Shown here in pieces: positions 19,601 to 26,997 of a stretch of DNA of 64,000 nt. The notes beneath the pieces are model-generated. The model saw only the letters and a program-made list of their open reading frames with translations. It did no database searches and was not told the origin of the DNA. The number at the start of each line of letters is the position of its first letter. Position 1 is the stretch's first letter. The stretch comes from CADEDV01 sp964596345 (GTDB taxonomy: Bacteria > Bacteroidota > Bacteroidia > Chitinophagales > Chitinophagaceae): assembly GCA_964596345.1 (NCBI GenBank), contig CAZQSZ010000006.1:62001-126000 (forward strand), in the 5' to 3' direction. Position numbers and translations under genes: made by a program.

Positions 19601-20627
19601 CTCTTGCAGTATATACACCCAGTTGTGTTACATTAATACTATTAGATGTAGCACCAGGAATCAATACACCATCTTTTCTCCACTCATACGCTGTCATACC
19701 CGGAACAACTCCCACCGTAACATTGATCGGATCACCCGGGCAAAATTCTGTTCGGCCAAACAATGTCCAGGGGTTTGCACTATAGGCTCTTCTGCAGGCA
19801 GGAAAGAAATCAGGTTCTGCCCATGCAGTATTCCATGTTCCGTGGCCCAGGTTAGGATAAAGTGAATTTTTAAACTGGCCGCCGAGGGCTGCAATAGCTG
19901 CCGCCACTTCATTCGTTGTATTGGGATCGGGGTTACTGTCTTTTCCACCCTGGAAGTGCCAGATGGGAGTATATTTATATTTCTGAATACTTGCAGTAGC
20001 TCCATGCGCTAAGGATACACCCGACATAGGCAGGCAGGTTGCAATATAAGTGGGATAATTGATCATCATTTCCCAGCAGGCACCACCTCCGGCAGAAAGC
20101 CCGTTCACACTGGTCGCAAAAGGATCCAGTTTGTTATTGGTGATCATGTAATCCAATAACTGCCTTATTATGCCAAAATGGTTAGTTCCCCAACCACCGG
20201 CACTTTGGGGGATAATGATAAAGCCATCAAAACTGCCATTGTTGGAAGCATTATTAAAAGCGACACCACCGTTTGCCATGGACCACTCGTTATCATAGAT
20301 AGTTCCCCTTTCGCCAATACCATGCAGGAAAAGAACGGCAGGATATCTCTTACCATCGTTTGCTGTATGATTATACGATGCCGGGAACTTGATCCTGAAA
20401 GGAACACCACTCAGGTAATACGCTTTCCAGGAATCCGTATTCCAGGATAAACGCTTTGTTCTGATCCATTTTGCGATGGTACCGTTGGCAGGTGTTGCCG
20501 GCGGAGCAGATGGATTATAGGTGATAACCGGGTCGGCCGGATCAATCACACTCTGGGTATTACCGTCCTGAACAAACGCAGCAACTGCAAATACCATGGC
20601 AAGAAGAACTCTCTTAAAAACTTTCAT
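13602..20627 (-). CDS. Giant T9SS-exported surface protein with esterase-like N-terminal domain
   Basis: The 2341-residue product begins with a signal peptide (MKVFKRVLLAMVFAVAAF); this ATG is preferred over one 33 bases upstream. Residues about 60-286 form an alpha/beta-hydrolase of the PHB-depolymerase/esterase kind: oxyanion HG (LFLHGIGERG), nucleophile GLSAGGG, acid GGKDSN, and His in NLGHGTW. Next come Ig-like and fibronectin III modules, a PA14 domain (about 645-780), FN3, a LamG/concanavalin-type domain (about 885-1050), cadherin-like repeats (NDN/NDK linkers), and three copies of a module marked by PWNN(L/M), alternating with FN3 domains. A type A T9SS sorting domain (AYPNPFEQSF...) ends the chain. 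Position inside the polysaccharide cluster suggests it binds or de-esterifies the polymer at the cell surface; that is inference. Confidence 0.85.
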   Translation of the reverse strand: MKVFKRVLLAMVFAVAAFVQDGNTQSVIDPADPVITYNPSAPPATPANGTIAKWIRTKRLSWNTDSWKAYYLSGVPFRIKFPASYNHTANDGKRYPAVLFLHGIGERGTIYDNEWSMANGGVAFNNASNNGSFDGFIIIPQSAGGWGTNHFGIIRQLLDYMITNNKLDPFATSVNGLSAGGGACWEMMINYPTYIATCLPMSGVSLAHGATASIQKYKYTPIWHFQGGKDSNPDPNTTNEVAAAIAALGGQFKNSLYPNLGHGTWNTAWAEPDFFPACRRAYSANPWTLFGRTEFCPGDPINVTVGVVPGMTAYEWRKDGVLIPGATSNSINVTQLGVYTARVQKNGIWSDWSRIPVEIKIKVATVTPPIATDGLMSSVIPALDGNTSVTLKVPEGYASYEWRRVGNNTSIGSANTLVVTTPGQYIARVTEQYGCSSSFSDPFAVVDANGTNKPSPASNVVATTTSKTTIRLDWSDNPAPQYNETNYEIYHGTSAGGPYTLIAITGADATTYNVTGLTPKTKYYYKLRAVNGFAASTASNEASATTESDTQLPTAPGNLQVTGITRTSVSLTWAESVDDIAVTRYDIYIDGVRAYPATGTSITINELTPQQSYNFTVRALDGAGNLSPFSNQVTAQPRINGIAYKHYTYTGTWNNLPDFNSLTPVTTGVMTNFALTPRVQNDNFAFLWEGYIVIPTSGTYYFRTNSDDGSRLWLGSLNGTTSPYSFSGAPTVNNDGLHGSQDRTSSAMSLTAGVYPIAVAFYEQGGGEGLTVSWRTPSSGTSYSAIPNSAFQETAANNGSAPAAPGNLSVSVISYKAISVSWTDNSNNETGFEVWRSTNATSGYAPVGLASANTTTFTDSVALNPATTYYYQLRSVGQYGESSFIPQNNAEANWKFNNNYNDASPNGRSLTGNNTPTFNSDRMEGTHSVDLNGSNEDITVNTSSGDYLRGGYSQKTVAFWMRSDVSNSNRGIFDFGGSDDGLAMYINANNLIAGVASNNTRRSISASYNSTAWNHIALVYSTNTLRLYVNGAQVASNTNLGFTSVGTTTDGSMIGDDNGGNALNTAFGQFDGRFDDFYIFGTALSAADILALYNSTYGSVFATTLALPATPAVPGGLTATAVSTSSTQVSWTDNANNETGYNLYRSVNGNSNFVQLASLPANTTTYTDNDLFANVIYYYKVLATGVGSNSAFSNEDSAKTLNNIPVIAAINNQAIHFQSTVALNVTATDTDPGYLTLTVDNLPPFASFQQTASGAGTITFTQPGVQGSFPGITVHASDVDGGSSSESFDLTVNDNYNPTVNAISNYTVDENGSVSINLTAQDQNAADVLSWSVTNLPNAYTLTPGANGSATLLLQPNYAAAGVYTVNVNVTDGNGGTGTAQFQLTVNDKDPNKKIYARVQYAHVMGAPWNNMTGITTNNLRDADNNTTSVGINFLQSWWLPYNAGPTTGNNSGVYPDGVLNDFWYFGYYGGPETASLNVTGLDPNKKYNLSFYAGSVFNYVTDNGTTNYTVGSTTVSLNVQNNTQNTVSINEIIPAANGTITVNMSKAPGTPIGYLNALVITEVYDDGTAPAMPKSLTAQVITGQGVRLNWQDAAYNETGYEVYRAVGEAGPYSLVGTTNPNVETYLDNTISGNTQYFYKLRAFNSYGNSDYTEAVTVTTANRVPALTAIPDVQIKNNQNATVNVTALDDATDQVTLTVTGLPSFATFTDNGNGTGVISINPNAGTLGIFPGVTVTAKDNNDASSTVNFTIFVTDADVTYTYVNIANDNNQAPKPWNNLNAPAPFAGLSITNLRDDNDLPTGINVTLTDAWQGGSSTGVRFRDGKELYPEQVSRSGIYATDAGTRRVTVTGLNNARKYNFVFFNSHGTSENSLTNFTINGTTVSLSAAYNADKTVQINGITPVNGTVTINVAKASGAVTAVFSALVIQSYVPADVTVLSPVELRAVDLKNNSITLQWQDRADNETGYEIWRADAGGSYSLLTTVPANTTSYINNNLPANTTYDYTVRATSAAGTSGYSNAARGYTYSSLVHINFNTSAAVAPSPWNNLNWVYGIGASWDNFKNQSGIPTNIGMTQPVKVDGVVNSGVNTGNNSGIFPDNVMIENFGMFPGTPTYVKLSGLSSAKTYDLTFFCSVTGVFGDQTCYYTVNGKTVLLNGFNNRSGTVTLYNVSGDENGEAIVNFGSYESATFGLLGAMIVKGYTKSDNDIASTPGNLGGRGPVTTGTITQSSPVAPAAAATTEEVKAEVVTAEAITDNKVLTAYPNPFEQSFTLVVPAAANEAVRISIYDMSGKQVYQKQIAGLNNGDNYIRIDGNIGVAKGTYIAQVFYVQSGKSKSLKLTKR

Positions 20628-20721
20628 AATTTGAAGGCTTGAGATAATGGGTAAAAACATTTCTTGATATCTGTTATTAAAACTTTTTATTAAATCATCA
20701 TATACAACATATCCCCCTTGC

Positions 20722-21672
20722 TTAAGCAGCCCGGAGGGTATTTTCCCTGTAATTCATTCTTTCCGTACTTTCTCTTTTCTCACCTCCTTTCAGGTGCCAC
20801 ATAATTGCTTTCCAAAAAGACCGCAGGTGTTGTTTCTGTCCTTTTACCAGGAATACAATTGTATTCTTGGGGATAGTAAACAAACTGAAATAACCCAGGA
20901 ATATGGCATAGTTCAGCAAGGGCATATTCCGTTGCATGAACAGTATCCTGTTCCGGGTTAAATAATATGTTTTTAAAGGGCTCGATTTGCCGGTGGTCAT
21001 TGATTCCTTATGATAGATCAATGCCTTCGGCTGGTAATATATCTTATACCCTTTTCTTTTGATCTGCTCAGACCAGTCAAGTTCTTCGTAATACAAAAAG
21101 AAAATCTCCGGCATCAACCCCGCCTCTTCTATTACCTTTCTTGACAGCATCATGGCACCGCCATGTGCATAATGTGTCACTTTCAACTTATCGTATTGCC
21201 TGCTGTCTTTCTCCCCGCAACCAATCATACCGTTCCTGCCGGTAAACACATTCACTTTATTATACCCGGCATACTCAATTGTTCCTTTATTAAAGAAATA
21301 CTGAAATTTAGGGCTCACCATTCCGGCGTCAGGGTGATCTTTAAATACCGCCACCAGTTCTTCAAGCAGGCCCGGGGTAATTTCGGTATCATTGTTAACT
21401 ATAAACAAATAATCACCTTTAGCAGCCCGGATACCAACATTATTACCCGCAGAAAAACCTAAGTTCTCCTGGTTGCGGATTACGTTTACAGTTGGCAGGA
21501 TTGCTTTCAGGGCTGAGGTAGGATCATCCTTTGAAGCGTTATCAACAACTATTACTTCATAAGAAGGATAAGAACAGTGTTCTGAAACCGAACGGAGAAA
21601 ATCGCCGGTCACAGCTGTGGTATTCCAGTTTAAGGTAATAATTGATATCATTGGATATTCTCCAGTCTTCAT
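20722..21672 (-). CDS. Family 2 glycosyltransferase, rhamnosyltransferase-like
   Basis: This 316-residue GT-A enzyme has MISIITLNWNTTAVTGDFL near the start, VVDNASKDDP, FIVNNDTEITPGLLEEL and YEELDWSEQIKRKGYKIYYQP. These resemble dTDP-rhamnose-type GT2 transferases (COG1216). The ATG at 21672 is used because the upstream in-frame candidate at 21714 is a GTG. A C-terminal hydrophobic segment (YAIFLGYFSLFTIP) suggests membrane association. It follows the sugar transferase gene by 56 bases on the same strand and precedes the giant surface-protein gene by 94 bases. Confidence 0.85.
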   Translation of the reverse strand: MKTGEYPMISIITLNWNTTAVTGDFLRSVSEHCSYPSYEVIVVDNASKDDPTSALKAILPTVNVIRNQENLGFSAGNNVGIRAAKGDYLFIVNNDTEITPGLLEELVAVFKDHPDAGMVSPKFQYFFNKGTIEYAGYNKVNVFTGRNGMIGCGEKDSRQYDKLKVTHYAHGGAMMLSRKVIEEAGLMPEIFFLYYEELDWSEQIKRKGYKIYYQPKALIYHKESMTTGKSSPLKTYYLTRNRILFMQRNMPLLNYAIFLGYFSLFTIPKNTIVFLVKGQKQHLRSFWKAIMWHLKGGEKRESTERMNYRENTLRAA

Positions 21673-21728
21673 TATTAATTCTTTTATCAGGTACGGGGTT
21701 AAGGGTGTTGGCACTTTCCAATAAGCAG

Positions 21729-22880
21729 TTACACATTACATTTTTGGAAAAGCGCAAAAGGTGTTTGTATAATTATTGACATATCCATCAATAAGCTGTA
21801 CTTCCTTGCATATTGTATATCCAGGTTTATTCGTTCTTCCGCAGACATTTCAGATCTACCTCTTTTCTTGATCTGCCACAAACCTGTAATACCTGCTGGT
21901 GCCATGAAACGCTCCGCAAATTCATTCGTAGTCAATGTCGTTGCTTCGTAAATAGGCAAAGGCCTGTTACCCACCAGTGACATATCGCCTTTCAATACAT
22001 TGAAAAGCTGGGGTAATTCATCCAGGCTTGTCTTGCGAAGAAATTTCCCAACCTTCGTAACCCTTGGATCGTTGCATATTTTCAAAAACCTGGCTCCTTT
22101 CTCACTTTTACCGTACTGGTTCAAATGTGCTACTGCATCAATTTTCTGGTCAGCATTGACCTCCATGGTACGAAACTTGAAAAATTTAAACACCTTAAAG
22201 CCACGACCTGCCCTCGAAGAAGTAAATATTACAGGCCCGTTAGATTCTAATCTTATCGCCATGGCAATAAGAAGAAATACCGGCAATAAAGCAACGATCA
22301 GTATTGACGCAATTACAATATCAAATATCCTTTTAGGCAAAGGCAGTTCCTTATTGGCAGCCCCTTCATAAACCGGTAAAGTTTTATGAGCAAGATGTAA
22401 TGCAGGCGGATGGTTTTTGAATTTTTTCAGGAAAGCCACTTTTTTGGAAAAATTGGTTTCCCAGGAACTGACATCTGTGATATCGTCAACGAGCCCTAAC
22501 TGCTGTATCATGGTGATCTTCTCCCTGTCCAGTTGTTTCTCATTGTAAATCACTGATATTTTACCAGCCAGATTCTTTTCCCCCAGGTAGGTGCTAAACA
22601 ATTCCAGCGAAATTTTATTGAAAGGAACGTCAATAACAATAGTATCAGGAAGTTTGTCCTTGTTTGCTAATAACTGGTCAATAACCAGTTTAGCCCTGGA
22701 TAAATCATCAGCAAAAATCCCGGAAATAAAAAAACTGGAAAAATATTGAAGGGATTCGTTGTAGCTGCCTACATACAGGAATGTAAGGCTGCTTTTCCGC
22801 CTGCTTTCATAAGCCAGGTGATCAAAATTGATCCATTGTTGTTCTGCATTAACTGCAAGAGGGTAGGTTTCTAAATACAT
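21729..22880 (-). CDS. Initiating sugar-phosphate transferase with receiver-like N-terminal domain
   Basis: The C-terminal half (residues about 182-383) is a bacterial sugar transferase of the WcaJ/CpsE type. It has one membrane segment (IFDIVIASILIVALLPVFLL), the catalytic stretch FKFRTM, and SLDELPQLFNVLKGDMSLVGNRPLP. Such enzymes load the first sugar phosphate onto undecaprenyl phosphate. Residues about 32-137 do not look like the usual transmembrane N-terminus. They show a response-regulator-like alternation: LTFLYVGS, TIVIDVPFN with Asp84 at the phosphorylation position, KISVIYNE, and VDDITDV without the final Lys. The gene lies 21 bases downstream of a receiver-only gene. Confidence 0.88.
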   Translation of the reverse strand: MYLETYPLAVNAEQQWINFDHLAYESRRKSSLTFLYVGSYNESLQYFSSFFISGIFADDLSRAKLVIDQLLANKDKLPDTIVIDVPFNKISLELFSTYLGEKNLAGKISVIYNEKQLDREKITMIQQLGLVDDITDVSSWETNFSKKVAFLKKFKNHPPALHLAHKTLPVYEGAANKELPLPKRIFDIVIASILIVALLPVFLLIAMAIRLESNGPVIFTSSRAGRGFKVFKFFKFRTMEVNADQKIDAVAHLNQYGKSEKGARFLKICNDPRVTKVGKFLRKTSLDELPQLFNVLKGDMSLVGNRPLPIYEATTLTTNEFAERFMAPAGITGLWQIKKRGRSEMSAEERINLDIQYARKYSLLMDMSIIIQTPFALFQKCNV

Positions 22881-22901
22881 ACAAGGTTAAGGTTGGGTGG
22901 T

Positions 22902-23285
22902 TTAATTAATGGTTGCTTTCGTAGCGTACATAATCCTATCTATACTTCTGACAAGATCCAGGGGACTAAATGGCTTCATCACAAATTCATATATTTTTTC
23001 TTCAGCTGTTTTTTTATTCAATCTCCTGTTTCTTTCACTGGCGAGCACAATGACTGGCCTTTGATAAATAACGCTTGAACTGATATGCTGAATAAAATCC
23101 CAGTTCTCCTGTGTTGCATAATCAACGTCTATTAAAACCAGTTCTATATCGCCGTCTTTCCTCAACTGTTCCATACCGCTGAACACATCTGAAACAGGCA
23201 TGAACTCATACTTTGCAGACAATACTGTTTGCAGTAAAAAATTCATGGGGCTGTTCCCGTTTATGCTTAAAATTTTCCGCTTCAT
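22902..23285 (-). CDS. Single-domain response-regulator receiver with atypical acidic pocket
   Basis: The 127-residue protein is one receiver domain. The phosphorylatable Asp is Asp53 (LVLIDVDYA), the switch Ser is Ser83 (VLASERN), and the conserved Lys is Lys104 (FVMKPFSP). The usual acidic pair after strand 1 (V-D-D) is replaced by INGN, so magnesium binding may be impaired. There is no output domain. It is the first gene of the minus-strand unit leading into the initiating sugar transferase, which itself carries a receiver-like N-terminus. A regulatory partnership is inferred. Confidence 0.82.
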   Translation of the reverse strand: MKRKILSINGNSPMNFLLQTVLSAKYEFMPVSDVFSGMEQLRKDGDIELVLIDVDYATQENWDFIQHISSSVIYQRPVIVLASERNRRLNKKTAEEKIYEFVMKPFSPLDLVRSIDRIMYATKATIN

Positions 23286-23715
23286 ACTACAAGGGTTTTC
23301 GGATTAATCTTGTTAATCGAATACATTACGGGCAAACAATCATGGAATTGGAGGTCAGTACATAACGGCTACAGCATCGTTGTACTTTGATTTGATCTAG
23401 GATAGTTGAACGAGGAGGCATCCCTTTTTAAAGGATCCTGGAATGGTTAATGGTTATCCTGTAGGAGAATTGGTGGTATTAATCAGAGGTTTGTCGCGGG
23501 ACTCGTATTTTTCTGATCGGTTTTCAGTAAAAATACTTAGACAGTGCTAATGTAGACATTTTATTCTAATCCCATAAAAAAAATCAAAAAAACTTTGAAA
23601 AATACCACTAACAGGGTAGTACTTAATGGAAAAATAAGGCAGAAATAATAAACCCCTTTAAAATACTTAACATGGAATACTTATTGAGGCAGGAAAATAT
23701 CGTAGTTCTACTAGC
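23286..23715. other. 430-base intergenic region, no gene found
   Basis: This region separates the polysaccharide locus from the EEP-family gene. I see no convincing frame, tRNA, or strong hairpin. The stretch around 23570-23610 is A-rich. The receiver gene's promoter should lie here, but I find no exact TAnnTTTG element on the minus strand. Confidence 0.5.
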
Positions 23716-24843
23716 CTAGGGCTTTTTAAATTCGAGATCGGTCAAAAGAGGATAATGGTCCGAGTAAATCAGCTTTTGTCTTGAGAATTGCCGGATCTTA
23801 AACTTCGGGTCTGTAAGCAGGTAATCTATCCTGAGGGTGGGAGAAAAGAACTGATAAGTCCCCCCTGTACCTGATCCTTTTTCGAGAAAAGCATCTTTTA
23901 ATGGCCCCCTGACTTTGAAATAAGCAAAGGAATTGGGCACATCATCAATATCACCGCAAACGATTACCGGGTAGGGACTGGCATCAATATAAGCCCGTAA
24001 TGTACTGGCTTGCCGGTTGCGCAGCTGGTAACTCCTTTTTATTTTACGGAGAATATTACCTGATGATTTCATGGGGCCTAGTCCTTCATAATCCTTTCTG
24101 CTGAAGCCAAAGGATTCCAGGTGAGTGGTAAAAACCCGGATCACCTGGTCATTCACCCGTATATCTGCATAACTGAAGCCTTCTGAATGCTCGCCTGCCC
24201 CATTTAAATACTGTGCCGAATCCAAAATCGGGTATTTTGAAAAAATGCATAACCCGAATTGAAAATTACCTTCAAATATTTTTGATGAGGGAAAGAAATA
24301 ATGATAAGGGTACCCCATTTTTTTGATCACCGGAATATTCTGAACAGAAATATTCGGATCGTAACATTCAAAAAACTCCTGGAGACAAACGATATCCGCA
24401 TCCATCATCTGCACCCAATCCATCATCAGGTTACGGTAACTCTGTCCTCCCCTCGCCTCCCGGTTGGCTTCATCCCAGCGGGCCACATTCCACGATAATA
24501 TCCTGATTGAACCGTCTGGTTTTGAATTCATGATCGTCTTATCATCGCTCCCAAAGCGGAAAGCGAAACAAACAGAGACCTGCTGCCAGCTTAGCAATAA
24601 AGCAATAGCCAGGACTAACGCCCATTTCCATCTTCGTCGTGCTAACCAATAAATGAGCAGGAGCAAAATAAATATGAAAAGAAACGGGAAAATAAGACCA
24701 GGCATTGCAATGAACCAGAAACTGCCTGATTCAAGAAAAGGAACCAGGCAAACCAGTAAATACAACAGGATGATCAGAATATTGAAAGCAATAAAAGATC
24801 TGCTGATCAGCTTTCTGAATTTTTCATTTTTTTGCACCGGCAA
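23716..24843 (-). CDS. Membrane-anchored endonuclease/exonuclease/phosphatase family protein
   Basis: This 375-residue protein starts with about three membrane segments (residues about 15-95), followed by an EEP-fold catalytic domain. Visible motifs are ILSWNVARWDE, DIVCLQEFFE with the metal-binding Glu, TTHLESF, CGDIDDVPNS, and YSDHYPL with the catalytic Asp-His. In most EEP enzymes the fourth motif reads GDFND; here the Asn position is Asp. The substrate cannot be deduced, since the family covers nucleases, sphingomyelinases and inositol phosphatases. The periplasmic or cytoplasmic side is also unsettled. It stands alone between the polysaccharide locus and tRNA-Val. Confidence 0.85.
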   Translation of the reverse strand: MPVQKNEKFRKLISRSFIAFNILIILLYLLVCLVPFLESGSFWFIAMPGLIFPFLFIFILLLLIYWLARRRWKWALVLAIALLLSWQQVSVCFAFRFGSDDKTIMNSKPDGSIRILSWNVARWDEANREARGGQSYRNLMMDWVQMMDADIVCLQEFFECYDPNISVQNIPVIKKMGYPYHYFFPSSKIFEGNFQFGLCIFSKYPILDSAQYLNGAGEHSEGFSYADIRVNDQVIRVFTTHLESFGFSRKDYEGLGPMKSSGNILRKIKRSYQLRNRQASTLRAYIDASPYPVIVCGDIDDVPNSFAYFKVRGPLKDAFLEKGSGTGGTYQFFSPTLRIDYLLTDPKFKIRQFSRQKLIYSDHYPLLTDLEFKKP

Positions 24844-24947
24844 TCAGATAAGGTTAGATAGTTTACATGTGGGAGAAAAATAAGTTTATCTCCCTTTTCA
24901 TCGCTAAAATAAACACAATCTCCTCTTACTTCAAAAATCGCTCAAAC

Positions 24948-24980
24948 AAAAAAAGGTTTCAGTAGTACTGAAACCTTTTT
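24948..24980 (-). terminator. Strong terminator after tRNA-Val (also usable on the plus strand)
   Basis: A near-perfect dyad (AAAAGGTTTCAG / CTGAAACCTTTT around a five-base loop) is flanked by A-runs on one side and T-runs on the other. On the minus strand it lies 12 bases past the tRNA 3' end and ends in seven T. Confidence 0.85.
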
Positions 24981-24990
24981 ATATGTTGTG

Positions 24991-25065
24991 TGGGAGTTGA
25001 CGGGATCGAACCGCCGACCCTCTGCTTGTAAGGCAGATGCTCTGAACCAGCTGAGCTAAACTCCC
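24991..25065 (-). tRNA. tRNA-Val (anticodon TAC)
   Basis: Reading the minus strand, a full cloverleaf folds. The acceptor stem is GGGAGTT/AACTCCC, the D arm is GCTC...GAGC, the anticodon stem is TCTGC/GCAGA around loop CTTACAA, and the T arm has loop TTCGATC. The discriminator is A and CCA is not encoded. The TAC anticodon specifies valine. The gene lies about 2.8 kb from valS, on the opposite strand. Confidence 0.95.
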
Positions 25066-25082
25066 TTTTTTAATTGGGAGTG

Positions 25083-25112
25083 CAAAGATAGGGTTGAACA
25101 GTTTTTTGCCAA
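25083..25112 (-). promoter_or_regulatory. Promoter of tRNA-Val, Bacteroidota type
   Basis: On the minus strand TTG (25112-25110) is followed after 19 bases by TATCTTTG (25090-25083), an exact TAnnTTTG match. The tRNA 5' end is 17 bases further. This is the best -33/-7 pair in the window. Confidence 0.65.
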
Positions 25113-25284
25113 ATTTTTTTTCGATTTCCCGGTTCGGTTACCTCAATTTTATCGCCCGGGATCAACTTATTTGAAAAAAACCTCAAGACACAGCTAATCC
25201 TGCCTTTCAATTGATTCCGGGCTAAGTAGAATTCCGCTACCAATCCAAAAACAGAATGATTATTTTTGTAAAAAGCAGCCTGCA

Positions 25285-25587
25285 ATGCCGATAACAAAAA
25301 CAGAGACAGGAACCCGGAGTCATGAAGATACGGATGTGCTCACCAGTTATGAGGAGCCCTGTAGCCTCATTGTGTGGAACGACGAAGTCAATACTTTTGA
25401 GTGGGTGATCGTTACCCTCGAAGAAGTTTGCGGGCATAGTCACGAACAGGCAGAACAATGTGCATATATTATTCACTTCCAGGGAAAATATGCGGTGAAA
25501 CAGGGCCTGTATGATGACCTGAAACCCATGTGCGACGCCATCACCGAAAGAGGCATTAATGCCACTGTAGAAGTAATTGCTGAATAG
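25285..25587 (+). CDS. clpS: ATP-dependent Clp protease adaptor ClpS
   Basis: The 100-residue protein matches ClpS, which binds N-degron substrates and delivers them to ClpAP or ClpCP. Characteristic stretches are SLIVWNDEVNTFEWVI (the substrate-binding NDxxT/F region), VCGHSHEQAEQCAYIIHFQGKYAV, and GLYDDLKPMCDAITERGINATVEVI. A short disordered N-terminal tail precedes the core, as expected. It lies 24 bases upstream of aat on the same strand. The pairing makes functional sense, because Aat creates the leucine/phenylalanine N-degrons that ClpS recognises. Confidence 0.95.
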   Translation: MPITKTETGTRSHEDTDVLTSYEEPCSLIVWNDEVNTFEWVIVTLEEVCGHSHEQAEQCAYIIHFQGKYAVKQGLYDDLKPMCDAITERGINATVEVIAE

Positions 25588-25611
25588 ATTTTCGCCGGCT
25601 CTCCCTTATTT

Positions 25612-26259
25612 ATGCCCCTTTTCGTTCTCGATACAGAATTAGCGTTTCCTCCTGTGCATTTGGCAGAACCTGACGGCTTACTGGCCATGGGAGGTGATCT
25701 TTCGCCTGAACGATTATTGTTAGCTTATCGTAACGGTATCTTCCCCTGGTATGAAGGAGAACAAATTCTCTGGTGGGCACCCGACCCCCGATTTGTACTT
25801 TTTCCGGAAGAGGTAAAGATCAGTAAAAGCATCAGGTCCTTACAGAACAAGCATGAGTTTGATTTTACGGTCAACAAAGCATTTGCCTCTGTTATTCACC
25901 AGTGTAAAAAAATAACCAGGCCCGGGCAGGATGGTACATGGATCACCAATGAAGTGGAAAAAGCTTATATCAAAATGCATGAACTGGGATATGCTCATAG
26001 CGCCGAGGTATGGAAAAACCATGAACTCGTCGGTGGGCTCTATGGAATAAAACTGGGTAAGGTTTTTTTTGGTGAAAGCATGTTCAGTAAAGTTAGCAAT
26101 GCGTCCCGCTATGCATTTATCACTTATGTACAGCAACTAAAAAAAGAAGGCATTCATCTGATCGACTGCCAGGTTTATACTGAATACCTCGAAAGTATGG
26201 GTGCCCGGATGATACCGGGCAAAACATTTACAACTTTATTAAAGGAATTGCTTAACTGA
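25612..26259 (+). CDS. aat: Leucyl/phenylalanyl-tRNA--protein transferase
   Basis: This 215-residue enzyme transfers Leu or Phe from aminoacyl-tRNA to the N-terminus of proteins that begin with basic residues, marking them for ClpS-dependent degradation. The family signature is clear: DGLLAMGGDLSPERLLLAYRNGIFPWY, WWAPDPRFVLFP, WITNEVEKAYIKMHELGYAHSAEVW, LVGGLYGIKLGKVFFGESMFS and LIDCQVYTEYLESMGARMIP. Length and motif order fit typical Aat. It forms a likely two-gene operon with clpS and converges with the esterase gene. Confidence 0.96.
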   Translation: MPLFVLDTELAFPPVHLAEPDGLLAMGGDLSPERLLLAYRNGIFPWYEGEQILWWAPDPRFVLFPEEVKISKSIRSLQNKHEFDFTVNKAFASVIHQCKKITRPGQDGTWITNEVEKAYIKMHELGYAHSAEVWKNHELVGGLYGIKLGKVFFGESMFSKVSNASRYAFITYVQQLKKEGIHLIDCQVYTEYLESMGARMIPGKTFTTLLKELLN

Positions 26260-26265
26260 AATCCC

Positions 26266-26997
26266 TCAGAAGCGGGAACCCAAATAATGAGGCAGCATGG
26301 CTCTCCAGGTATTCCAGTCATGTGGCCATTCTGCGCCCCACATATCGAGTTCATACCAGATACCTTTATCATACAAAACTTTGGCAAACCTGCCACTCGC
26401 AGCCGGGTCCTCATAATTTCCACTGCCGGTAAGAATATGAATATGTCGGCTCTGCCTGATCTGTTCTAAAATAGCATGATCGGTAAGGTTGGGCATATAA
26501 TGCATCGGGCTGTTGAAATAAACGCTGTCATCGAAATGCCCCTTGGTATATTCAGTCAGATCATAAACACCACTCATTGCAATCACACCATTGATAAGAT
26601 CAGGTCGTTTCAGAAAAAGGTTCATACTGTGTAAAGCACCAAAAGAAGCGCCGCAGGTGATAATGGGGGTTTCATTGCTGGTACTGCTCTTAATAAAAGG
26701 GACCACTTCGGAATAAACATAATTATTCCATTGCTGGTGCCGGATCGATTTATCCCAGGGGTTCACCTGGTTATTCATCCAGCTCTCATTATTGATGCTG
26801 TCAATAGAAAAGACCTTCACCTTCCCGCTGTCAATAAAAGGGGCCAGGTGCTCCATCAGCTGAAAACGTTCATACTCCAGGTAATCGGCTGCCGCAGTAG
26901 GAACCAGCAGAAGGGCAAACCCGTAATCACCATAAGTGGCGATTGGCATTTCTTTATTCAAGGAAGGGCTGTACCAGGATGTTAATTCTCTTTTCAT
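26266..26997 (-). CDS. Esterase family alpha/beta-hydrolase
   Basis: The 243-residue protein resembles the putative esterase (Esterase D/enterochelin-esterase-like) family. The nucleophile elbow is GASFG (ITCGASFGALHSMNLFL), and a late His lies in EWPHDWNTWRAMLPHYL, where the family places its catalytic His. No signal peptide is visible, so a cytoplasmic location is likely. The substrate is unknown; family members include acyl-ester hydrolases. It converges with aat, with six bases between stops, and diverges from the response regulator across a 369-base gap. Confidence 0.8.
   Translation of the reverse strand: MKRELTSWYSPSLNKEMPIATYGDYGFALLLVPTAAADYLEYERFQLMEHLAPFIDSGKVKVFSIDSINNESWMNNQVNPWDKSIRHQQWNNYVYSEVVPFIKSSTSNETPIITCGASFGALHSMNLFLKRPDLINGVIAMSGVYDLTEYTKGHFDDSVYFNSPMHYMPNLTDHAILEQIRQSRHIHILTGSGNYEDPAASGRFAKVLYDKGIWYELDMWGAEWPHDWNTWRAMLPHYLGSRF

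Noticed and set aside
8414..23285. Exosortase/PEP-CTERM type locus
   Set aside because: The gene content is polysaccharide-like, but I found no exosortase in any frame.
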